In this document: positions 48,084 through 59,849 of the stretch, one piece after another | Position numbering within the stretch: position 1 is the stretch's first letter | How the letters are laid out: every line of letters begins with the position of its first letter | Origin: Corynebacterium lizhenjunii | GTDB lineage: Bacteria; Actinomycetota; Actinomycetes; Mycobacteriales; Mycobacteriaceae | Direction: 5' to 3' | Length of the DNA stretch: 64,000 nt | Assembly: GCF_011038655.2 (NCBI RefSeq) | Contig: NZ_CP064954.1 | Span: 1,488,001-1,552,000 of the forward strand | The notes under the pieces: generated by a model | What the model saw: the letters and a program-made list of their open reading frames with translations, nothing else | What the model was told of the DNA's origin: nothing | Databases searched by the model: none | Position numbers and translations under genes: made by a program

Positions 48084-48377
48084 ATGAAGTACTTTGCAGT
48101 TGCATATGCCTATGACCCCACCGACCCGCGTATCGCGCAGGTGCGCCCGGCCCACCGGGAATTCATCGGAACGCTCCATGCCGAGGGACACATTGTGGGA
48201 TCCGGCCCGCACCCGGACACGACGGGTGGTGCCCTCATCATTTTGTCGCTGGAAGAAGACGACGCAAGCGTCGAGAAGGCCACCGCCATCATGGACGGTG
48301 ACCCGTTCTACGCGCAAGGCCTGCTGGACTCGCGGACAGTACGCGAGTGGAACCCCGTTATCAACAGCTTCGCGTAA
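48084..48377 (+). CDS. YciI family protein
   Basis: A small soluble ferredoxin-like alpha/beta protein (97 residues) of the YCII family; biochemical role unknown. MKYFAVAYAYDPTDPRIAQV and VRPAHREFIGTLHAEGHIVG hold the conserved His-Asp region of the family; DPFYAQGLLDSRTVREWNP is the typical C-terminus. The ATG at 48084 has TATGCT 6 nt upstream and no ribosome site, so it is likely leaderless. It is divergent from pgsA and convergent with terC. Confidence 0.9.
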   Translation: MKYFAVAYAYDPTDPRIAQVRPAHREFIGTLHAEGHIVGSGPHPDTTGGALIILSLEEDDASVEKATAIMDGDPFYAQGLLDSRTVREWNPVINSFA

Positions 48378-48404
48378 ATCCCCTGCGCACCCCTATCTAG
48401 CCGG

Positions 48405-48444
48405 CCTTGGCCGACCTTGGCCAACCTTGGTCGGCCCTGGCCGA
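48405..48444. repeat. tandem repeat, 10 bp x 4, between YciI gene and terC
   Basis: CCTTGGCCGA, CCTTGGCCAA, CCTTGGTCGG and CCCTGGCCGA follow one another at 48405-48444 in the short gap between two convergent genes. The repeated GGCC palindromes would also fold into hairpins in RNA from either side. Confidence 0.8.
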
Positions 48445-48462
48445 CTGGCCTTCTAGGCCTAC

Positions 48463-49569
48463 CTAGGGCAGCTGCTCCTTCGGCAGCTGGGAGGCCAAGC
48501 CCACCAGCTCGCCGCGGCGGTTGCGCACAATCTTGTTGCCTTCCTCATCCCAGTCATAGTGGTTGTGGGAGACGCGCACACCGCCCTGGGCCTCCTCGCG
48601 CTTGTTCTTCCACACCGATGCCAGGACAGTAACCACCAGCACGCCCACGATGACCAGCAGCGAACCAGAGGTAGAGACCTCCGGTACGCCGTGAATGTCC
48701 TCGCCACCATTGATAAACGGCAGATTGTTTTCATGTAGCGCGTGGAAGAGCAGCTTGATACCAATGAAGCCCAAGATGATGCCCAGGCCATAAGGCAGGT
48801 AGACCAATCGGTCCAGCAGCCCGTCAAGCAGGAAGTACATCTGGCGCAGGCCCATCAGGGAAAAGGCATTCGTGGTAAACACCAGGAAGGGCTCTGCAGT
48901 GATGCCATAGATGGCCGGGATGGAGTCGAAGGCAAACATCACGTCCACCAGGCCAATAGAAACTAGTGCGATAAACAGCGGCGTGAAGCCACGGCGCCCG
49001 GTCTCATCACGGTGCACCAGTTTATCGCCGTGATAGCGCGGGGTGACGTGCACCACCTTGCGCAGCCACTTGATCACCAACATGTCATTGGGATCGGTTT
49101 CTTCGGCATCCCGGACCTCATCGATGATGAGCTTGATCGCCGTGTAGAGCAGGAAAATTGCAAACAGATAGAAGATATCCGACCACGCCGCAATCAGAGC
49201 CGCACCCAGGAGGATAAACACCAAACGGGCAATGAGCGCAATGACAATGCCGAAGAGCAACACCTTCTGCTGGTACTTGCGCGGAATCTTAAACGCGCCC
49301 ATGATCAGCGCGAATACAAAGAGGTTATCGACGGACAATGCCTTCTCCGTAACATAACCCGTCAGGTATTGCATACCGTGCTCGTGGTCCCAGATGAGCC
49401 AGACGCCAAGGCCGAATAGCAGCGCGATCCCCACGTAGAAAGCGGACCACAGCCCGGCTTCCTTCAGGGTGGGCTCGTGCGGGGTGCGCACGTGGGAGTA
49501 GAAATCAAAAATGAAAAAGCCCAGGATCACCGCGATAGTGATGATCCACATCCATATAGGCACAGACAT
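48463..49569 (-). CDS. terC: TerC family integral membrane protein, probable Mn2+ exporter
   Basis: A 368-residue polytopic protein (about nine segments) of the TerC/Alx family. Family motifs with acidic metal-site residues are visible: EKALSVDNLFVFALIMGAF (about 79-97) and GLVDVMFAFDSIPAIYGI. The C-terminal tail is charged and ends at the cytosolic side. The ATG at 49569 has GGAGG 12 nt upstream; that site lies in a hairpin of the upstream riboswitch. Several members of this family export manganese, and the Mn2+-type riboswitch here supports that role rather than tellurite resistance. Confidence 0.88.
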   Translation of the reverse strand: MSVPIWMWIITIAVILGFFIFDFYSHVRTPHEPTLKEAGLWSAFYVGIALLFGLGVWLIWDHEHGMQYLTGYVTEKALSVDNLFVFALIMGAFKIPRKYQQKVLLFGIVIALIARLVFILLGAALIAAWSDIFYLFAIFLLYTAIKLIIDEVRDAEETDPNDMLVIKWLRKVVHVTPRYHGDKLVHRDETGRRGFTPLFIALVSIGLVDVMFAFDSIPAIYGITAEPFLVFTTNAFSLMGLRQMYFLLDGLLDRLVYLPYGLGIILGFIGIKLLFHALHENNLPFINGGEDIHGVPEVSTSGSLLVIVGVLVVTVLASVWKNKREEAQGGVRVSHNHYDWDEEGNKIVRNRRGELVGLASQLPKEQLP

Positions 49570-49579
49570 AAGAAGCTGT

Positions 49580-49715
49580 ATCCTCCGGTCGTAGTGACAA
49601 CAATTGACCGGAGGTCTCCCCCACCCGCTTGCACAGACACCGTGCAGGCGAGCCAGCGTGACCGGGTGTGAACCGTGTTGACGATCAGCGCCGTGGGCCG
49701 GGGTACTCCCCTCCA
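49580..49715 (-). promoter_or_regulatory. yybP-ykoY (Mn2+) riboswitch controlling terC
   Basis: The terC leader carries the conserved blocks of this riboswitch class in order on the minus strand: GGGGAGTA (49704-49711), ATCGTCAACAC (about 49675-49685) and GGGGGAGACC (49613-49622). Downstream, CCTCCGGTC (49606-49614) is perfectly complementary to GACCGGAGG (49582-49590), which contains the terC ribosome site, so the site would be hidden unless the aptamer holds the 3' part of the GGGGGAGACCTCC block. This fits translation switched on by Mn2+. Class assignment is from remembered consensus blocks. Confidence 0.8.
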
Positions 49716-49728
49716 ATACGAAGAAACA

Positions 49729-49734
49729 GTATAC
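49729..49734 (-). promoter_or_regulatory. -10 element of the terC riboswitch transcript
   Basis: TATACT on the minus strand, placed so that transcription starts about 10 nt before the first conserved riboswitch block. No clear -35 is seen. Confidence 0.5.
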
Positions 49735-49841
49735 ACATCTTCACACGGCGGATGGGATTTTCCGGCCTCTTTACGGACGCAAACCGGAAACACCCAGACA
49801 CAATCGGGCTAAAATCCGGGCGGAATCCGGACAGGCCGCGG

Positions 49842-52800
49842 CTAGAAGGCACCCGCCGAAGGGTTGTAGGTGGCCTGCACGGTGCGGGTGTTGTCGGCAA
49901 CCCCGGGCCCGGCTCCGGCGGCATCGGAAGCGGCGGCATCGGCAGACCCGGGAGAACCGGCAATGCCAGCAGCAGCATCAGCAGCATCGGCGGACTCTGC
50001 GGCGTCGAGGGCCTTGGGGGCATCGGCAGGATCGGCACCCTTGAGGTACCACAACATGGTCTCCAGCTCCTCGGGCTTGGTCAGCACCTCGCGGGCCTTG
50101 GAGCCCTCAGAGGGGCCCACAATGCCGCGGGACTCCATCAGGTCCATCAGGCGGCCTGCCTTGGCAAAACCAATGCGCAACTTGCGCTGCAACATCGAGG
50201 TCGAGCCCAGCTGGGAGGTCACCACCAGCTCCACGGCCTCTAGCAGATCATCCAAATCCTTTCCGATGTCCTCGTCGATGTCCTTCTTGGCATCTGCCTG
50301 CTTGTCCTCCGTCACGCCCTCGGTGTAGTTGGGCTGGCCTTGGGACTTCGCGGCATCGACAACCGCCTGGACTTCATCGTCAGAGACGAACGCACCCTGC
50401 ATACGCACCGGACGCCCACCCTGGGGGATGAACAGGCCATCGCCCATACCGATGAGCTTCTCGGCACCACCCTGGTCCAAAATGACTCGCGAGTCCGTCA
50501 ACGAGGACGTCGCAAACGCCAGGCGCGAGGGCACATTGGTCTTAATCAGACCGGTCACTACATCCACCGACGGGCGCTGCGTGGCCAGCACCAAGTGAAT
50601 GCCCGCAGCACGCGCCTTTTGCGTGATGCGCACGATGGATTCCTCAATTTCCTTCGGCGCCGTCATCATCAAATCCGCCAGCTCGTCTACCACGCAGACA
50701 ATAAACGGATAGGGGCGCATCTCCCGCTGAGAGCCCGGGGGCGCCTGCAGTTGGCCCGAACGCACCTTCTCGTTGTAGTCCATCACGTGACGCACGCGCG
50801 CGGACTTCATATCCATGTAGCGTTGCTCCATCTCCTCCACCAGCCACTGCAGGGCCGCGGCCGCCTTCTTGGGCTGCGTGATAATCGGCGTGATCAGGTG
50901 CGGAATACCCTCATATGGTGTCAATTCCACCATCTTCGGATCCACCAGAATCAGGCGCACCTCATCCGGCGTCGCGCGCGTTAGCAGGGAGACCAGCAAA
51001 GAGTTGACAAACGCCGACTTACCGGAGCCCGTCGCACCGGCAACCAGCAGGTGCGGCATCTTTTGAATAGATGAAGAGATGAATTCGCCTTCAATGTCCT
51101 TACCCAGACCGATGAGCATGGGATCCGGCGAGGCAACCATATCTGGGGCATCAAGCACCTCGCGCAGGCGTACCATCTCCCGGTCCGGATTCGGCACCTC
51201 GATGCCCACCGCGGACTTGCCCGGAATTGGCGTGAGCAGACGCACGTTTTCCGTAGCCACGGCATAGGCCAGGTTGGACTGCAGGTTGGTGATCTTCGAG
51301 ACCTTCACGCCTGGCCCAAGCTCAATTTCATATCGCGTCACCGTCGGCCCGCGGCTAAAGCCGGTGACCTGCGCGTCCACCTTGAACTCCGCAAAGACCT
51401 CCGTGATGGCCTCGATAATGCGGTCATTGACCTCCGTGCGCGCTGCCATTGGCTTGCCCGCGGTCAGCAGGTCCGTAGTGGGCAAGTCATAGGCATCATC
51501 GTGGGTCAGCTCCACCACTGCCGGTGCGCTGCTTGCCTGCGCCGTGCTTGGCTGTGCAGGGCCTGGCTGCGTTGTGCTTGGCTGGGACGTGCTTGCCTGC
51601 ACCGTACTTGCCGATGCCCCCGGAAGGCTCACCGTCTCCTCCGGTGCTGCCACCGACATCGGCGTCTCTGCCAGCTGCGGTGTCGCTGCAGGCTTCGGGG
51701 CTGCGGACGGGACGGGCACCGGTGCCGGATCCGGGGCATCGTCTGCTACAGCCCGACCGGTGGCCGGGTCCATGCCCGAACGCGCGATGATGGCAGCGCG
51801 CAATGCCTCGCGGGAGCTGCTCACAGCATCAGCGGGGCCGTCCCCGGCGGTTGCGGCAGGGGCAGCGGGTGCGGGAGTGGGGGCATCGGCAGACTGGGAC
51901 TGCTGCGGGCGCGGCAGGGTCTGGGTAGCCTCGGAGCTGGGAGTGGACGGCTCCACCACGGGAAAGGCATCAGTATCAGCATCACGCCGCGGCTGCGGGG
52001 TGCGGCGCAGCGCCGGGCGCGGAGTGCTCGGCCGAGGCGGACGGGCAGGCGCCACCGGAGCGCTCGGGGTAGGTGGCGCGGCACGCCGTGGCGAGCGCTC
52101 ACGGCCTGCAGCGATGTCCTCAATATCGGAATCAGCGTAGCCGTAGACGTCGTCATCCCCGTCGTCCTCGGCATCCTCGGTGCCATCGGGCAACAGATCC
52201 TTGACCAGCATCACCAGGTAGTCCCACGCCTGGCGGGTGGTAATTCCGGTTACGTTAAGCGCACCGTAAATAATGATGAGGAAGAGCAGCGGCACAGCCA
52301 CAAAACTAGAAAAACCTGCCGCCAGCAACCCGCCAGTCCATGCACCGATAGCACCGCCGGCCTCAACGCGCTGCGACCACGCGTCAGGATTGCCCGCAAA
52401 CACATGAATGAGCCCCAGCATGGAGACAATGATCAGCGCCGTGCCGCCGATCACGCGAGCACTCAAAGAGCCCTCCGGGCCGTGCAAATTAAGCATCAGG
52501 GCTAGCGCCAACGCCACCAAAGCAACCGGAAGCACCAGGGCGCCAGCGCCAATAACCAGGTGCACGGCCTGGGCAATCACCGCGCCAATAGGCCCAGCAA
52601 CATCCCACCACACCGAGGCACCCAAGATAGCGGCAAGCCCCAGCAGCACCAGGCCCCAAGCGTCGGGGTTGTGCACCTTAATCCCGGCAGGCACACGCGG
52701 GCCGCGAGAACGCTGCTCGGCCTGGTCTTCTTCACCGTTGTCCGCTGTGGCTACAGTCTTCTTCTTGCGCGTCGAAATCTTCCTTCGCTCCTCTGCGGTA

Positions 52801-53252
52801 TCACGGTCGGCATCGTCAGGGTCAGTGTCAAACAAGCTGTCCAGCCCTGCGGGCTCCTCGCCGTATTCAGCCATGCCAGGGTGCTCGTCGGCTACGCGGC
52901 GATTGGGCGAATCCTCCGCCAGCGATGCACCCGTTACAGTGTTGCGCACCCCGCGGGTCAGCGTTCCCAATCCACGTGCAGTGGCCCCGAAAGCCGCCGA
53001 CAGTCCGCTACCCACTGCCCGGAATGCGCTACCGGTGCGCTCCTGCCCGGTTACGGCTGCGCGGTGAGACGAGGTTACCTGCAACGTCTCCGGCACGGAA
53101 GGGCGCGCATTACCGCTCTTGCCTGCAGTTTTTGAACTGCGGCCTGCCGGGCGCGAACGCGATGCTGATGCTTCCCTGGAACGTCCACCGTGCGTGGAAC
53201 GGTTACCGCTACCGCGTGCAGATCCACGCGAGGAGGAATTTTTGACAGACAT
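49842..53252 (-). CDS. ftsK: DNA translocase FtsK
   Basis: Pumps chromosome DNA through the closing septum and activates dimer resolution. It has 1136 residues. A basic Ser/Arg/Gly-rich head (1-180) is followed by four membrane segments (about 215-380: [19 protein letters not shown] onward), a Pro/Ala/Thr-rich linker to about 690, the motor with Walker [15 protein letters not shown] and Walker [12 protein letters not shown], and the DNA-reading gamma domain ([20 protein letters not shown]). The last 65 residues are an Ala/Asp-rich tail. The ATG at 53252 has TAGAGT 7 nt upstream (leaderless); upstream frame is repeat DNA. Linker and tail hold several TGCCGATGCCCCC motif copies. Confidence 0.95.
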   Translation of the reverse strand: MSVKNSSSRGSARGSGNRSTHGGRSREASASRSRPAGRSSKTAGKSGNARPSVPETLQVTSSHRAAVTGQERTGSAFRAVGSGLSAAFGATARGLGTLTRGVRNTVTGASLAEDSPNRRVADEHPGMAEYGEEPAGLDSLFDTDPDDADRDTAEERRKISTRKKKTVATADNGEEDQAEQRSRGPRVPAGIKVHNPDAWGLVLLGLAAILGASVWWDVAGPIGAVIAQAVHLVIGAGALVLPVALVALALALMLNLHGPEGSLSARVIGGTALIIVSMLGLIHVFAGNPDAWSQRVEAGGAIGAWTGGLLAAGFSSFVAVPLLFLIIIYGALNVTGITTRQAWDYLVMLVKDLLPDGTEDAEDDGDDDVYGYADSDIEDIAAGRERSPRRAAPPTPSAPVAPARPPRPSTPRPALRRTPQPRRDADTDAFPVVEPSTPSSEATQTLPRPQQSQSADAPTPAPAAPAATAGDGPADAVSSSREALRAAIIARSGMDPATGRAVADDAPDPAPVPVPSAAPKPAATPQLAETPMSVAAPEETVSLPGASASTVQASTSQPSTTQPGPAQPSTAQASSAPAVVELTHDDAYDLPTTDLLTAGKPMAARTEVNDRIIEAITEVFAEFKVDAQVTGFSRGPTVTRYEIELGPGVKVSKITNLQSNLAYAVATENVRLLTPIPGKSAVGIEVPNPDREMVRLREVLDAPDMVASPDPMLIGLGKDIEGEFISSSIQKMPHLLVAGATGSGKSAFVNSLLVSLLTRATPDEVRLILVDPKMVELTPYEGIPHLITPIITQPKKAAAALQWLVEEMEQRYMDMKSARVRHVMDYNEKVRSGQLQAPPGSQREMRPYPFIVCVVDELADLMMTAPKEIEESIVRITQKARAAGIHLVLATQRPSVDVVTGLIKTNVPSRLAFATSSLTDSRVILDQGGAEKLIGMGDGLFIPQGGRPVRMQGAFVSDDEVQAVVDAAKSQGQPNYTEGVTEDKQADAKKDIDEDIGKDLDDLLEAVELVVTSQLGSTSMLQRKLRIGFAKAGRLMDLMESRGIVGPSEGSKAREVLTKPEELETMLWYLKGADPADAPKALDAAESADAADAAAGIAGSPGSADAAASDAAGAGPGVADNTRTVQATYNPSAGAF

Positions 53253-53412
53253 AGCCGCCACTCTAGCGCCTTGAGCCCCAACATTCACACGTGCCACACC
53301 GACTGGGTGCCATGTTCTGCTATGGTCACTGGAGTCCGCCGAAGGTTGCCTTGGGGAATCCGACTTCACGGCGGTGAATCTCCTCTGGGTCGTACAGAAA
53401 TCCTCGGACGTC

Positions 53413-53466
53413 GAGAATTTCCGAGGCGTAGAGAGATTCCAAGGCGCAGAGAGATTCCACGGAGTA
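53413..53466. repeat. tandem repeat, 18 bp x 3, upstream of a small membrane gene
   Basis: GAGAATTTCCGAGGCGTA, GAGAGATTCCAAGGCGCA and GAGAGATTCCACGGAGTA at 53413, 53431 and 53449, with a poorer copy at 53395. They end 16 bp before the next start codon, so copy-number change would alter that gene's leader. Confidence 0.75.
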
Positions 53467-53482
53467 AAGAAATGAGGACACA

Positions 53483-53695
53483 ATGAAACCCGGCCGACGC
53501 GCATTAATTATTGCACTGGGGACAAACGTGGTGATGCTGTGCTTTGTCAGCCTCCTGCTGGAGATATTCGCCTTCGAGGATGTCCCTTGGTGGATAATCC
53601 TTGGAAACCTCCCGGTGATGGCCGTCTGCGCGTATTGCGCCTACAAGGCAGCGGCAACATGGCCCGATGGGGCTCCAGACCGTCCGTCGACCTAG
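53483..53695 (+). CDS. small hypothetical membrane protein (70 residues)
   Basis: Two predicted membrane segments ([21 protein letters not shown] and [19 protein letters not shown]) joined by a short acidic loop, with a polar C-terminus. No family recognised. GAGGA lies 7 nt before the ATG. It is divergent from ftsK, with 230 bp of promoter and repeat DNA between them. Coding is supported by the ribosome site and the clean two-helix pattern, not by homology. Confidence 0.55.
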   Translation: MKPGRRALIIALGTNVVMLCFVSLLLEIFAFEDVPWWIILGNLPVMAVCAYCAYKAAATWPDGAPDRPST

Positions 53696-53745
53696 TATGC
53701 AAACCAACGAATCGACTTAACACACGAAGCGTCAACGCTTGGACA

Positions 53746-53760
53746 CCCCCTAATAGGGGG
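53746..53760. terminator. short GC hairpin after the small membrane gene
   Basis: CCCCC-TAATA-GGGGG at 53746-53760, 50 bp after the stop of the 70-residue gene and about 140 bp before the next start. Possible terminator; no T-run. Confidence 0.4.
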
Positions 53761-53900
53761 GATAAGCCCAAAGCCCAAAATTGATGATTTCTGAGCGCAG
53801 CGAGACTAACCTACCCGTTAGGGCAGCATCCCGCCTTTACCTCAATCAAGACAGCGAGAATCAAGACGGCAAAGGCCGTTTTCTAGCTCAAGGAGTCATA

Positions 53901-54371
53901 ATGAACCTCTCACTACCCCGGTTTGACATCCCGAAGGACCTCTCGACCCTTGTCGGTCCCGCTGCAGGGGCAATCGCCACGATCATCTCACTGATCGGCA
54001 TCGTGCTCGGCATTATTTCTGCTACCTCTGTCGGTGACCAGCTCAGCAGCACTGCGGGGCTAGTGCACGAGACGTCACAAAAGGCCGCAGACATCCAGGA
54101 AGCACCGGAGCTCAACAATGAGCACCCAATCAAATGGACTGGCTACCAACGGCTAGAAGATGGCAAGAAGATCCGCGTCTTCTTCCCTAGCGGCGAGCCA
54201 AAGTGCTACGGGTACCGCACCCAGGTCAGCGAGTCCGCAACCTCCGTGGCTATTAAAGTCACCGAAGGCTCACTGCCGGGCGCTCCCCAGGACTGTACGC
54301 TAATTGGCGCCACCTCTTCGCTCGTCGTTGAACTCAAGGCACCCCTGGGCGCGCGTACGCTGCGCAATTAG
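53901..54371 (+). CDS. hypothetical single-pass membrane protein
   Basis: No family recognised. It has 156 residues: a short polar N-terminus, one membrane segment (AAGAIATIISLIGIVLGIIS, about 21-40) and an exported-looking domain with two cysteines (GEPKCYGYR and QDCTLIG) that could form a disulfide. The ATG at 53901 follows AAGGAG by 6 nt and is preferred over a frame opening 40 codons upstream without a site. It converges on the TIGR03085 gene. Confidence 0.65.
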   Translation: MNLSLPRFDIPKDLSTLVGPAAGAIATIISLIGIVLGIISATSVGDQLSSTAGLVHETSQKAADIQEAPELNNEHPIKWTGYQRLEDGKKIRVFFPSGEPKCYGYRTQVSESATSVAIKVTEGSLPGAPQDCTLIGATSSLVVELKAPLGARTLRN

Positions 54372-54392
54372 GGGTTAATTAAGGGCGCAAGC

Positions 54393-55028
54393 CTAGACGC
54401 TTGAGCGGACGATGGCGGCCGCATCACCCTCAATGCGCACCTGGGCAGCGTCGCGGCCAAAGACGAACAGCAACAACTCCCCTACTGGGCCATGAACGCT
54501 GACCACGGCGTTGCCGGTATCCGCAACGCCGTGCTTATCTGCGAGGACAATACGCTCCCAACCTTCCGGGTAGAGCACAACCGGTTGCCTAGACTTTCCC
54601 AACAGGCGCGGAGCAAGAGTTCGCAAAGCCCGGTGAAGTTTATCTTCGACCACGCGGGAAAACTCCCGCGGCTGGGCATCGACGTGATCGGGGTTGGCAC
54701 GGCGAATATCCTCATGGTGCACAAAGTGCTCAGCAGTATTGACAATGTTGTCAAGGTAGCGCACCGGGCTGGTGCGGCCCGCTCCCCTACCCCACGCCGC
54801 ACACAGTTCCTGGTAATCCCGGGCACGCGCGGCATCCATTTCTTTATCCAAACGCCCCGCCAGGGCTGGGACAAACATGCCGGTGGCTGCGAGCACCTTG
54901 TTTTCCCGAACCCACAGGTGAGCCAGCAGATCCCTGGTGGTCCAGCCTTCACATAGCGTGGGAGCCTCCGGACCAAGTTGTTCAAATAGAGATACCATAC
55001 GAGCGCGCTCAGAGGAAGAAAAAGACAT
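54393..55028 (-). CDS. TIGR03085 family (DinB-like) metal-binding protein
   Basis: A 211-residue protein of the DinB / mycothiol-dependent maleylpyruvate isomerase superfamily. The N-terminal four-helix bundle has candidate metal-binding histidines in WTTRDLLAHLWVRENK (about 28-43) and AEHFVHHEDIRR (about 98-109). The substrate is unknown. The ATG at 55028 has TATGCT 7 nt upstream (leaderless). C. glutamicum has the same gene between ftsK and rnj. Confidence 0.82.
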   Translation of the reverse strand: MSFSSSERARMVSLFEQLGPEAPTLCEGWTTRDLLAHLWVRENKVLAATGMFVPALAGRLDKEMDAARARDYQELCAAWGRGAGRTSPVRYLDNIVNTAEHFVHHEDIRRANPDHVDAQPREFSRVVEDKLHRALRTLAPRLLGKSRQPVVLYPEGWERIVLADKHGVADTGNAVVSVHGPVGELLLFVFGRDAAQVRIEGDAAAIVRSSV

Positions 55029-55142
55029 AGGCCCCAGCATAATACTGGAGCCTAAGCAACAGCACACTCGCCCACCCAAATCCCGCGGCCCGGCGCAGAG
55101 AAGTGGATGTGCGCAGTGGGTGCGCGATCGTGTTCTAGCGAA

Positions 55143-57251
55143 CTAGAGTGACATGCGCGCGGCCTGGACGTCTTCATCATCAGCCACGATATTGCCCCCT
55201 GCAACCGGTACAATGGTGGGCAAAATGACCGGCTCCCGCTTGTACTTGGAATCCATCAGCTTAGAGACCTTGCGGCGAAGCTTCTGCACCATGCGGTAGG
55301 TGTCATTCTCACCCTCCGCAGCCAGGTCCTCCATGGTATTGGCTACCAGCTTGGCAACCTCGGGGACGACGTTGCGGTCATCCTCAGCAAAGCCGGTGGT
55401 CGCAACAGTCGGGTACTCCATTAGGCGCGCGGTGCGGTTATCGATCACGCAGGTAATCGACACAACGCCGCCGGCGCCCAGGTTGGTGCGGTCTGCCAGA
55501 GTGTCGGCATCCACATCGCCCATGGACGCACCATCGACATAGAGGTTACCCACCTGCAGCTGGCCCACCACCTGGGCACGGCCCTTGTGCAGGTCAACCA
55601 CCACACCGTTTTGGGCCAACACCACGCGGTCCGCAGGAACGCCGGTGGAAACCGCCAGCTCTTTGTTGGCGCGCAAGTGGCGCCATTCACCGTGAACCGG
55701 CATGGCGTTGCGCGGGCGGGCAGCATTGTAGAGGAAGAGCAGCTCGCCACCATAGCCGTGGCCGGAGGCGTGCACCTTGGCTTCCTTGTTGGTAATAACC
55801 TCCGCGCCGATTTGGGAGAGCATATTGATCACACCGAAGACCGCTTCCTCGTTACCCGGAATCAGGGAAGAGGAGAAGATGATCAGGTCGCCGTCGCGGA
55901 CAGTGATCTGGCGGTGTTCACGGCGGGCCATGCGCGACAGCGCAGCCATTGGTTCGCCCTGGGTACCAGTGGTGATCAGCACCGTCTTGTGCGGGGCCAT
56001 CTTCGAGGCCTCGTCGATGGGAATGATGGTCCCGCGCGGGACCTTCAAAAAGCCCATCTTCTCTGCGATTTCCATGTTGCGCATCATGGACCGGCCGTTG
56101 AAGGCCACCTTGCGTCCTGCGGCCACGGCGGCATCAATAGCCGCCTGCACGCGGTAGACGTTCGAGGCGAAGGAAGCGATGATCACGCGCTGCTTAGCGC
56201 CGGCCACCAGTCGCTTAAACGTTGCCGGGATGTCGCCTTCGGAAGAGGACACACCCGGGATATTGGCGTTGGTGGAATCACACAACATCAGATCCACACC
56301 CTCATCGCCGTAACGCGAAAGTGCGGGCAGGTCCGTCGGACGCCCGTCCAGCGGGGTCTGGTCCAGCTTGATATCACCGGTGTGGATGATGTTGCCAGCC
56401 GGGGTCCCCAGCATCACGCCCAAGGCGTCCGGCACAGAGTGGTTTACAGCCCAGAAACGGCAGCGGAAGACACCATAAGTCACGTCCGACTTTTCATTGA
56501 CCTCAATGAACTTCGGACGCTGACGGTGCTCCTTGCACTTCGCAGCAATAAGCGCAATGGTAAAGCGCGAAGCCACAATCGGCAGGTCCGGGCGCAGCTT
56601 CAGCAGCCACGGGATCGCACCAATGTGGTCCTCGTGGGCATGGGTGACCACCAGGGCCTTGACCTTCTTGATCTTCTTTTCAATCGGCCCGAAATCCGGC
56701 AGGATCAAGTCCACGCCAGGCTCATCAGAGGACGGGAAGAGCACGCCGCAGTCAATAATCAGCAGCTCATCTTGGTACTCAAAGACCGTCATATTGCGGC
56801 CAATTTCAGAGATACCGCCTAGAGCATAGATACGCAGCGCGTCCTTCGGCTGCTTCGGCGGCTCCGGCAGGCGCTTAGTCAGGTCCGCGCCCTGCATGGA
56901 CTTGGGAACGTTGCGGCGCCCGCCACCACGGCTATTGCCGCGGCGGCCATTGTTGTTGCCGCTTCCATTGCCATTGCCATTGCCAGAAGCACCGTTGTCG
57001 TCTGCTGCCGCAGAGCTTCCACCCCGGGAGCGGCCGCGGCCGCGAGTGCGGGTACGGCGATTGCCCTCCCCTGAAGCGCCTTCGCCAGCAGCGCCATCCT
57101 TGTGCGCTGCGGCCTGGTCATTGCCAGCGGGCAGGTCCGTGGGGGCCTGGAAAACCGGCGAAGCCGCCTCAGTGGAGGCCGCTTCTTGGTTTTCTGCCGG
57201 CGGACCCGCCTTGCGGGTTACCTTCCGGGAACGGGTACGAGATTCAGTCAT
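55143..57251 (-). CDS. rnj: ribonuclease J
   Basis: A metallo-beta-lactamase-fold RNase with 5'-exo and endonuclease activity in RNA maturation and decay. It has 702 residues. The first 140 or so are a disordered Gly/Arg/Asn-rich extension (GNGNGNGSGNNNGRRGNSRG), larger than in most bacteria but typical of actinobacteria. The catalytic zinc motif is VVTHAHEDHIGA (about 222-233), with HTGDIK, DSTNAN and HASGHGYGGEL following. GGAG lies 11 nt before the ATG. Its start abuts the dapA stop (2 nt apart). Confidence 0.95.
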   Translation of the reverse strand: MTESRTRSRKVTRKAGPPAENQEAASTEAASPVFQAPTDLPAGNDQAAAHKDGAAGEGASGEGNRRTRTRGRGRSRGGSSAAADDNGASGNGNGNGSGNNNGRRGNSRGGGRRNVPKSMQGADLTKRLPEPPKQPKDALRIYALGGISEIGRNMTVFEYQDELLIIDCGVLFPSSDEPGVDLILPDFGPIEKKIKKVKALVVTHAHEDHIGAIPWLLKLRPDLPIVASRFTIALIAAKCKEHRQRPKFIEVNEKSDVTYGVFRCRFWAVNHSVPDALGVMLGTPAGNIIHTGDIKLDQTPLDGRPTDLPALSRYGDEGVDLMLCDSTNANIPGVSSSEGDIPATFKRLVAGAKQRVIIASFASNVYRVQAAIDAAVAAGRKVAFNGRSMMRNMEIAEKMGFLKVPRGTIIPIDEASKMAPHKTVLITTGTQGEPMAALSRMARREHRQITVRDGDLIIFSSSLIPGNEEAVFGVINMLSQIGAEVITNKEAKVHASGHGYGGELLFLYNAARPRNAMPVHGEWRHLRANKELAVSTGVPADRVVLAQNGVVVDLHKGRAQVVGQLQVGNLYVDGASMGDVDADTLADRTNLGAGGVVSITCVIDNRTARLMEYPTVATTGFAEDDRNVVPEVAKLVANTMEDLAAEGENDTYRMVQKLRRKVSKLMDSKYKREPVILPTIVPVAGGNIVADDEDVQAARMSL

Positions 57252-57253
57252 TC

Positions 57254-58192
<939 letters not shown>

Positions 58193-58242
58193 TCATCGGC
58201 ATCGGGCGCAGGATGTAGGCAAATTTTCCGCCGGCGCCTACC

Positions 58243-58992
58243 TCAAGCCCAAGGGCTGGCTGCCATTTCAGTGCCATCGGCAAGCTCAGTGATGTGGAAA
58301 TCATCAAACAGTACCGGGGCCTGCTCGCGCAACACCCGCAACGCCGCCACTGCCACGGTTCTAATTTCTGCATCCGCATGCTCCACTGCGCGCGCAGCAA
58401 TGAACTGCCGCCACGCCCGATAGTTTCCGGTGACCACTATGCGCGACTCCGTGGCGTTGGGCAAAATCGCCCGCGCCGCCTGCCGCGCTTGCTTCATGCG
58501 CAGCAGTGCATTGGGCTCATCGGCAAGCTTTTCTGCCAAGGCATCAAGCAGCTCCTCATAGATAAACCGCGACTCGTCTACCGCCTGCAACAGCATGCGG
58601 GTGAGCTCCGGGTCCTGAGCTATGGGCTGCGGCACCACCACCTGGGCGGAGTCATCATGCACAAAGCGCTGGCTCAACTGCGAGAAGGAAAAGTGCCGGT
58701 GCCGCACCAGCTCATGCGTGGCAGAACGCGAAATTCCCCGAATGTAGAGGGTGGCTGTGGCGTGCTCCAACAAGGCCTCGTGGCCTACCTCCATGATGTG
58801 ATGCAGGTAGGCCTCGTTGCTGGCCGTGCGCGGGTTGGGTTTATGGAAGGACTCGTAGCAAGCGCGCCCCGCAAACTCCACCAGCGCCTCCGCGTCCGTG
58901 GCCTGCGGATCTTGGGCCCAATCCACCGAATGCGGCGCCTGAAAGGAGGTCGCCGCAATCAGCTGGACGTCTAGTTGACTGGCTTGCGCCAT
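58243..58992 (-). CDS. thyX: flavin-dependent thymidylate synthase
   Basis: Makes dTMP from dUMP using FAD, methylene-tetrahydrofolate and NADPH. It has 249 residues. The ThyX signature RHR-x7-S-x-R is present as [13 protein letters not shown] (about 92-104), and [20 protein letters not shown] lies in the C-terminal flavin/substrate region. GGGGAG lies 8 nt before the ATG at 58992. It starts 13 bp after the dapB stop, an arrangement shared with other corynebacteria (dapB-thyX-dapA). Confidence 0.95.
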   Translation of the reverse strand: MAQASQLDVQLIAATSFQAPHSVDWAQDPQATDAEALVEFAGRACYESFHKPNPRTASNEAYLHHIMEVGHEALLEHATATLYIRGISRSATHELVRHRHFSFSQLSQRFVHDDSAQVVVPQPIAQDPELTRMLLQAVDESRFIYEELLDALAEKLADEPNALLRMKQARQAARAILPNATESRIVVTGNYRAWRQFIAARAVEHADAEIRTVAVAALRVLREQAPVLFDDFHITELADGTEMAASPWA

Positions 58993-59004
58993 ATCGCGGC
59001 TCCC

Positions 59005-59781
<777 letters not shown>

Positions 59782-59849
59782 TTATGGTCGCCTCCTACTG
59801 TAGTTTCTGCTCCCACCACGCGCCTACCCGGCCCGTCTAGACTTGGGGC

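Noticed and set aside
48463..49569. Tellurite resistance as the role of TerC
   Set aside because: No other ter genes are nearby, and the leader carries a Mn2+-type riboswitch, which points to manganese export instead.
19405..49809. Shared 15-mer CAGACACAATCGGGC at 19405 and 49795
   Set aside because: One or a few identical 15-mers are expected by chance in 64 kb on two strands, and the contexts differ.
51501..52505. A 334-codon open frame antisense to ftsK
   Set aside because: It falls in the low-complexity FtsK linker; composition is dominated by Arg, Cys and Gly with no start signal.
55587..56822. A 411-codon open frame antisense to rnj
   Set aside because: It lies wholly within the RNase J catalytic region and shows no family motif.
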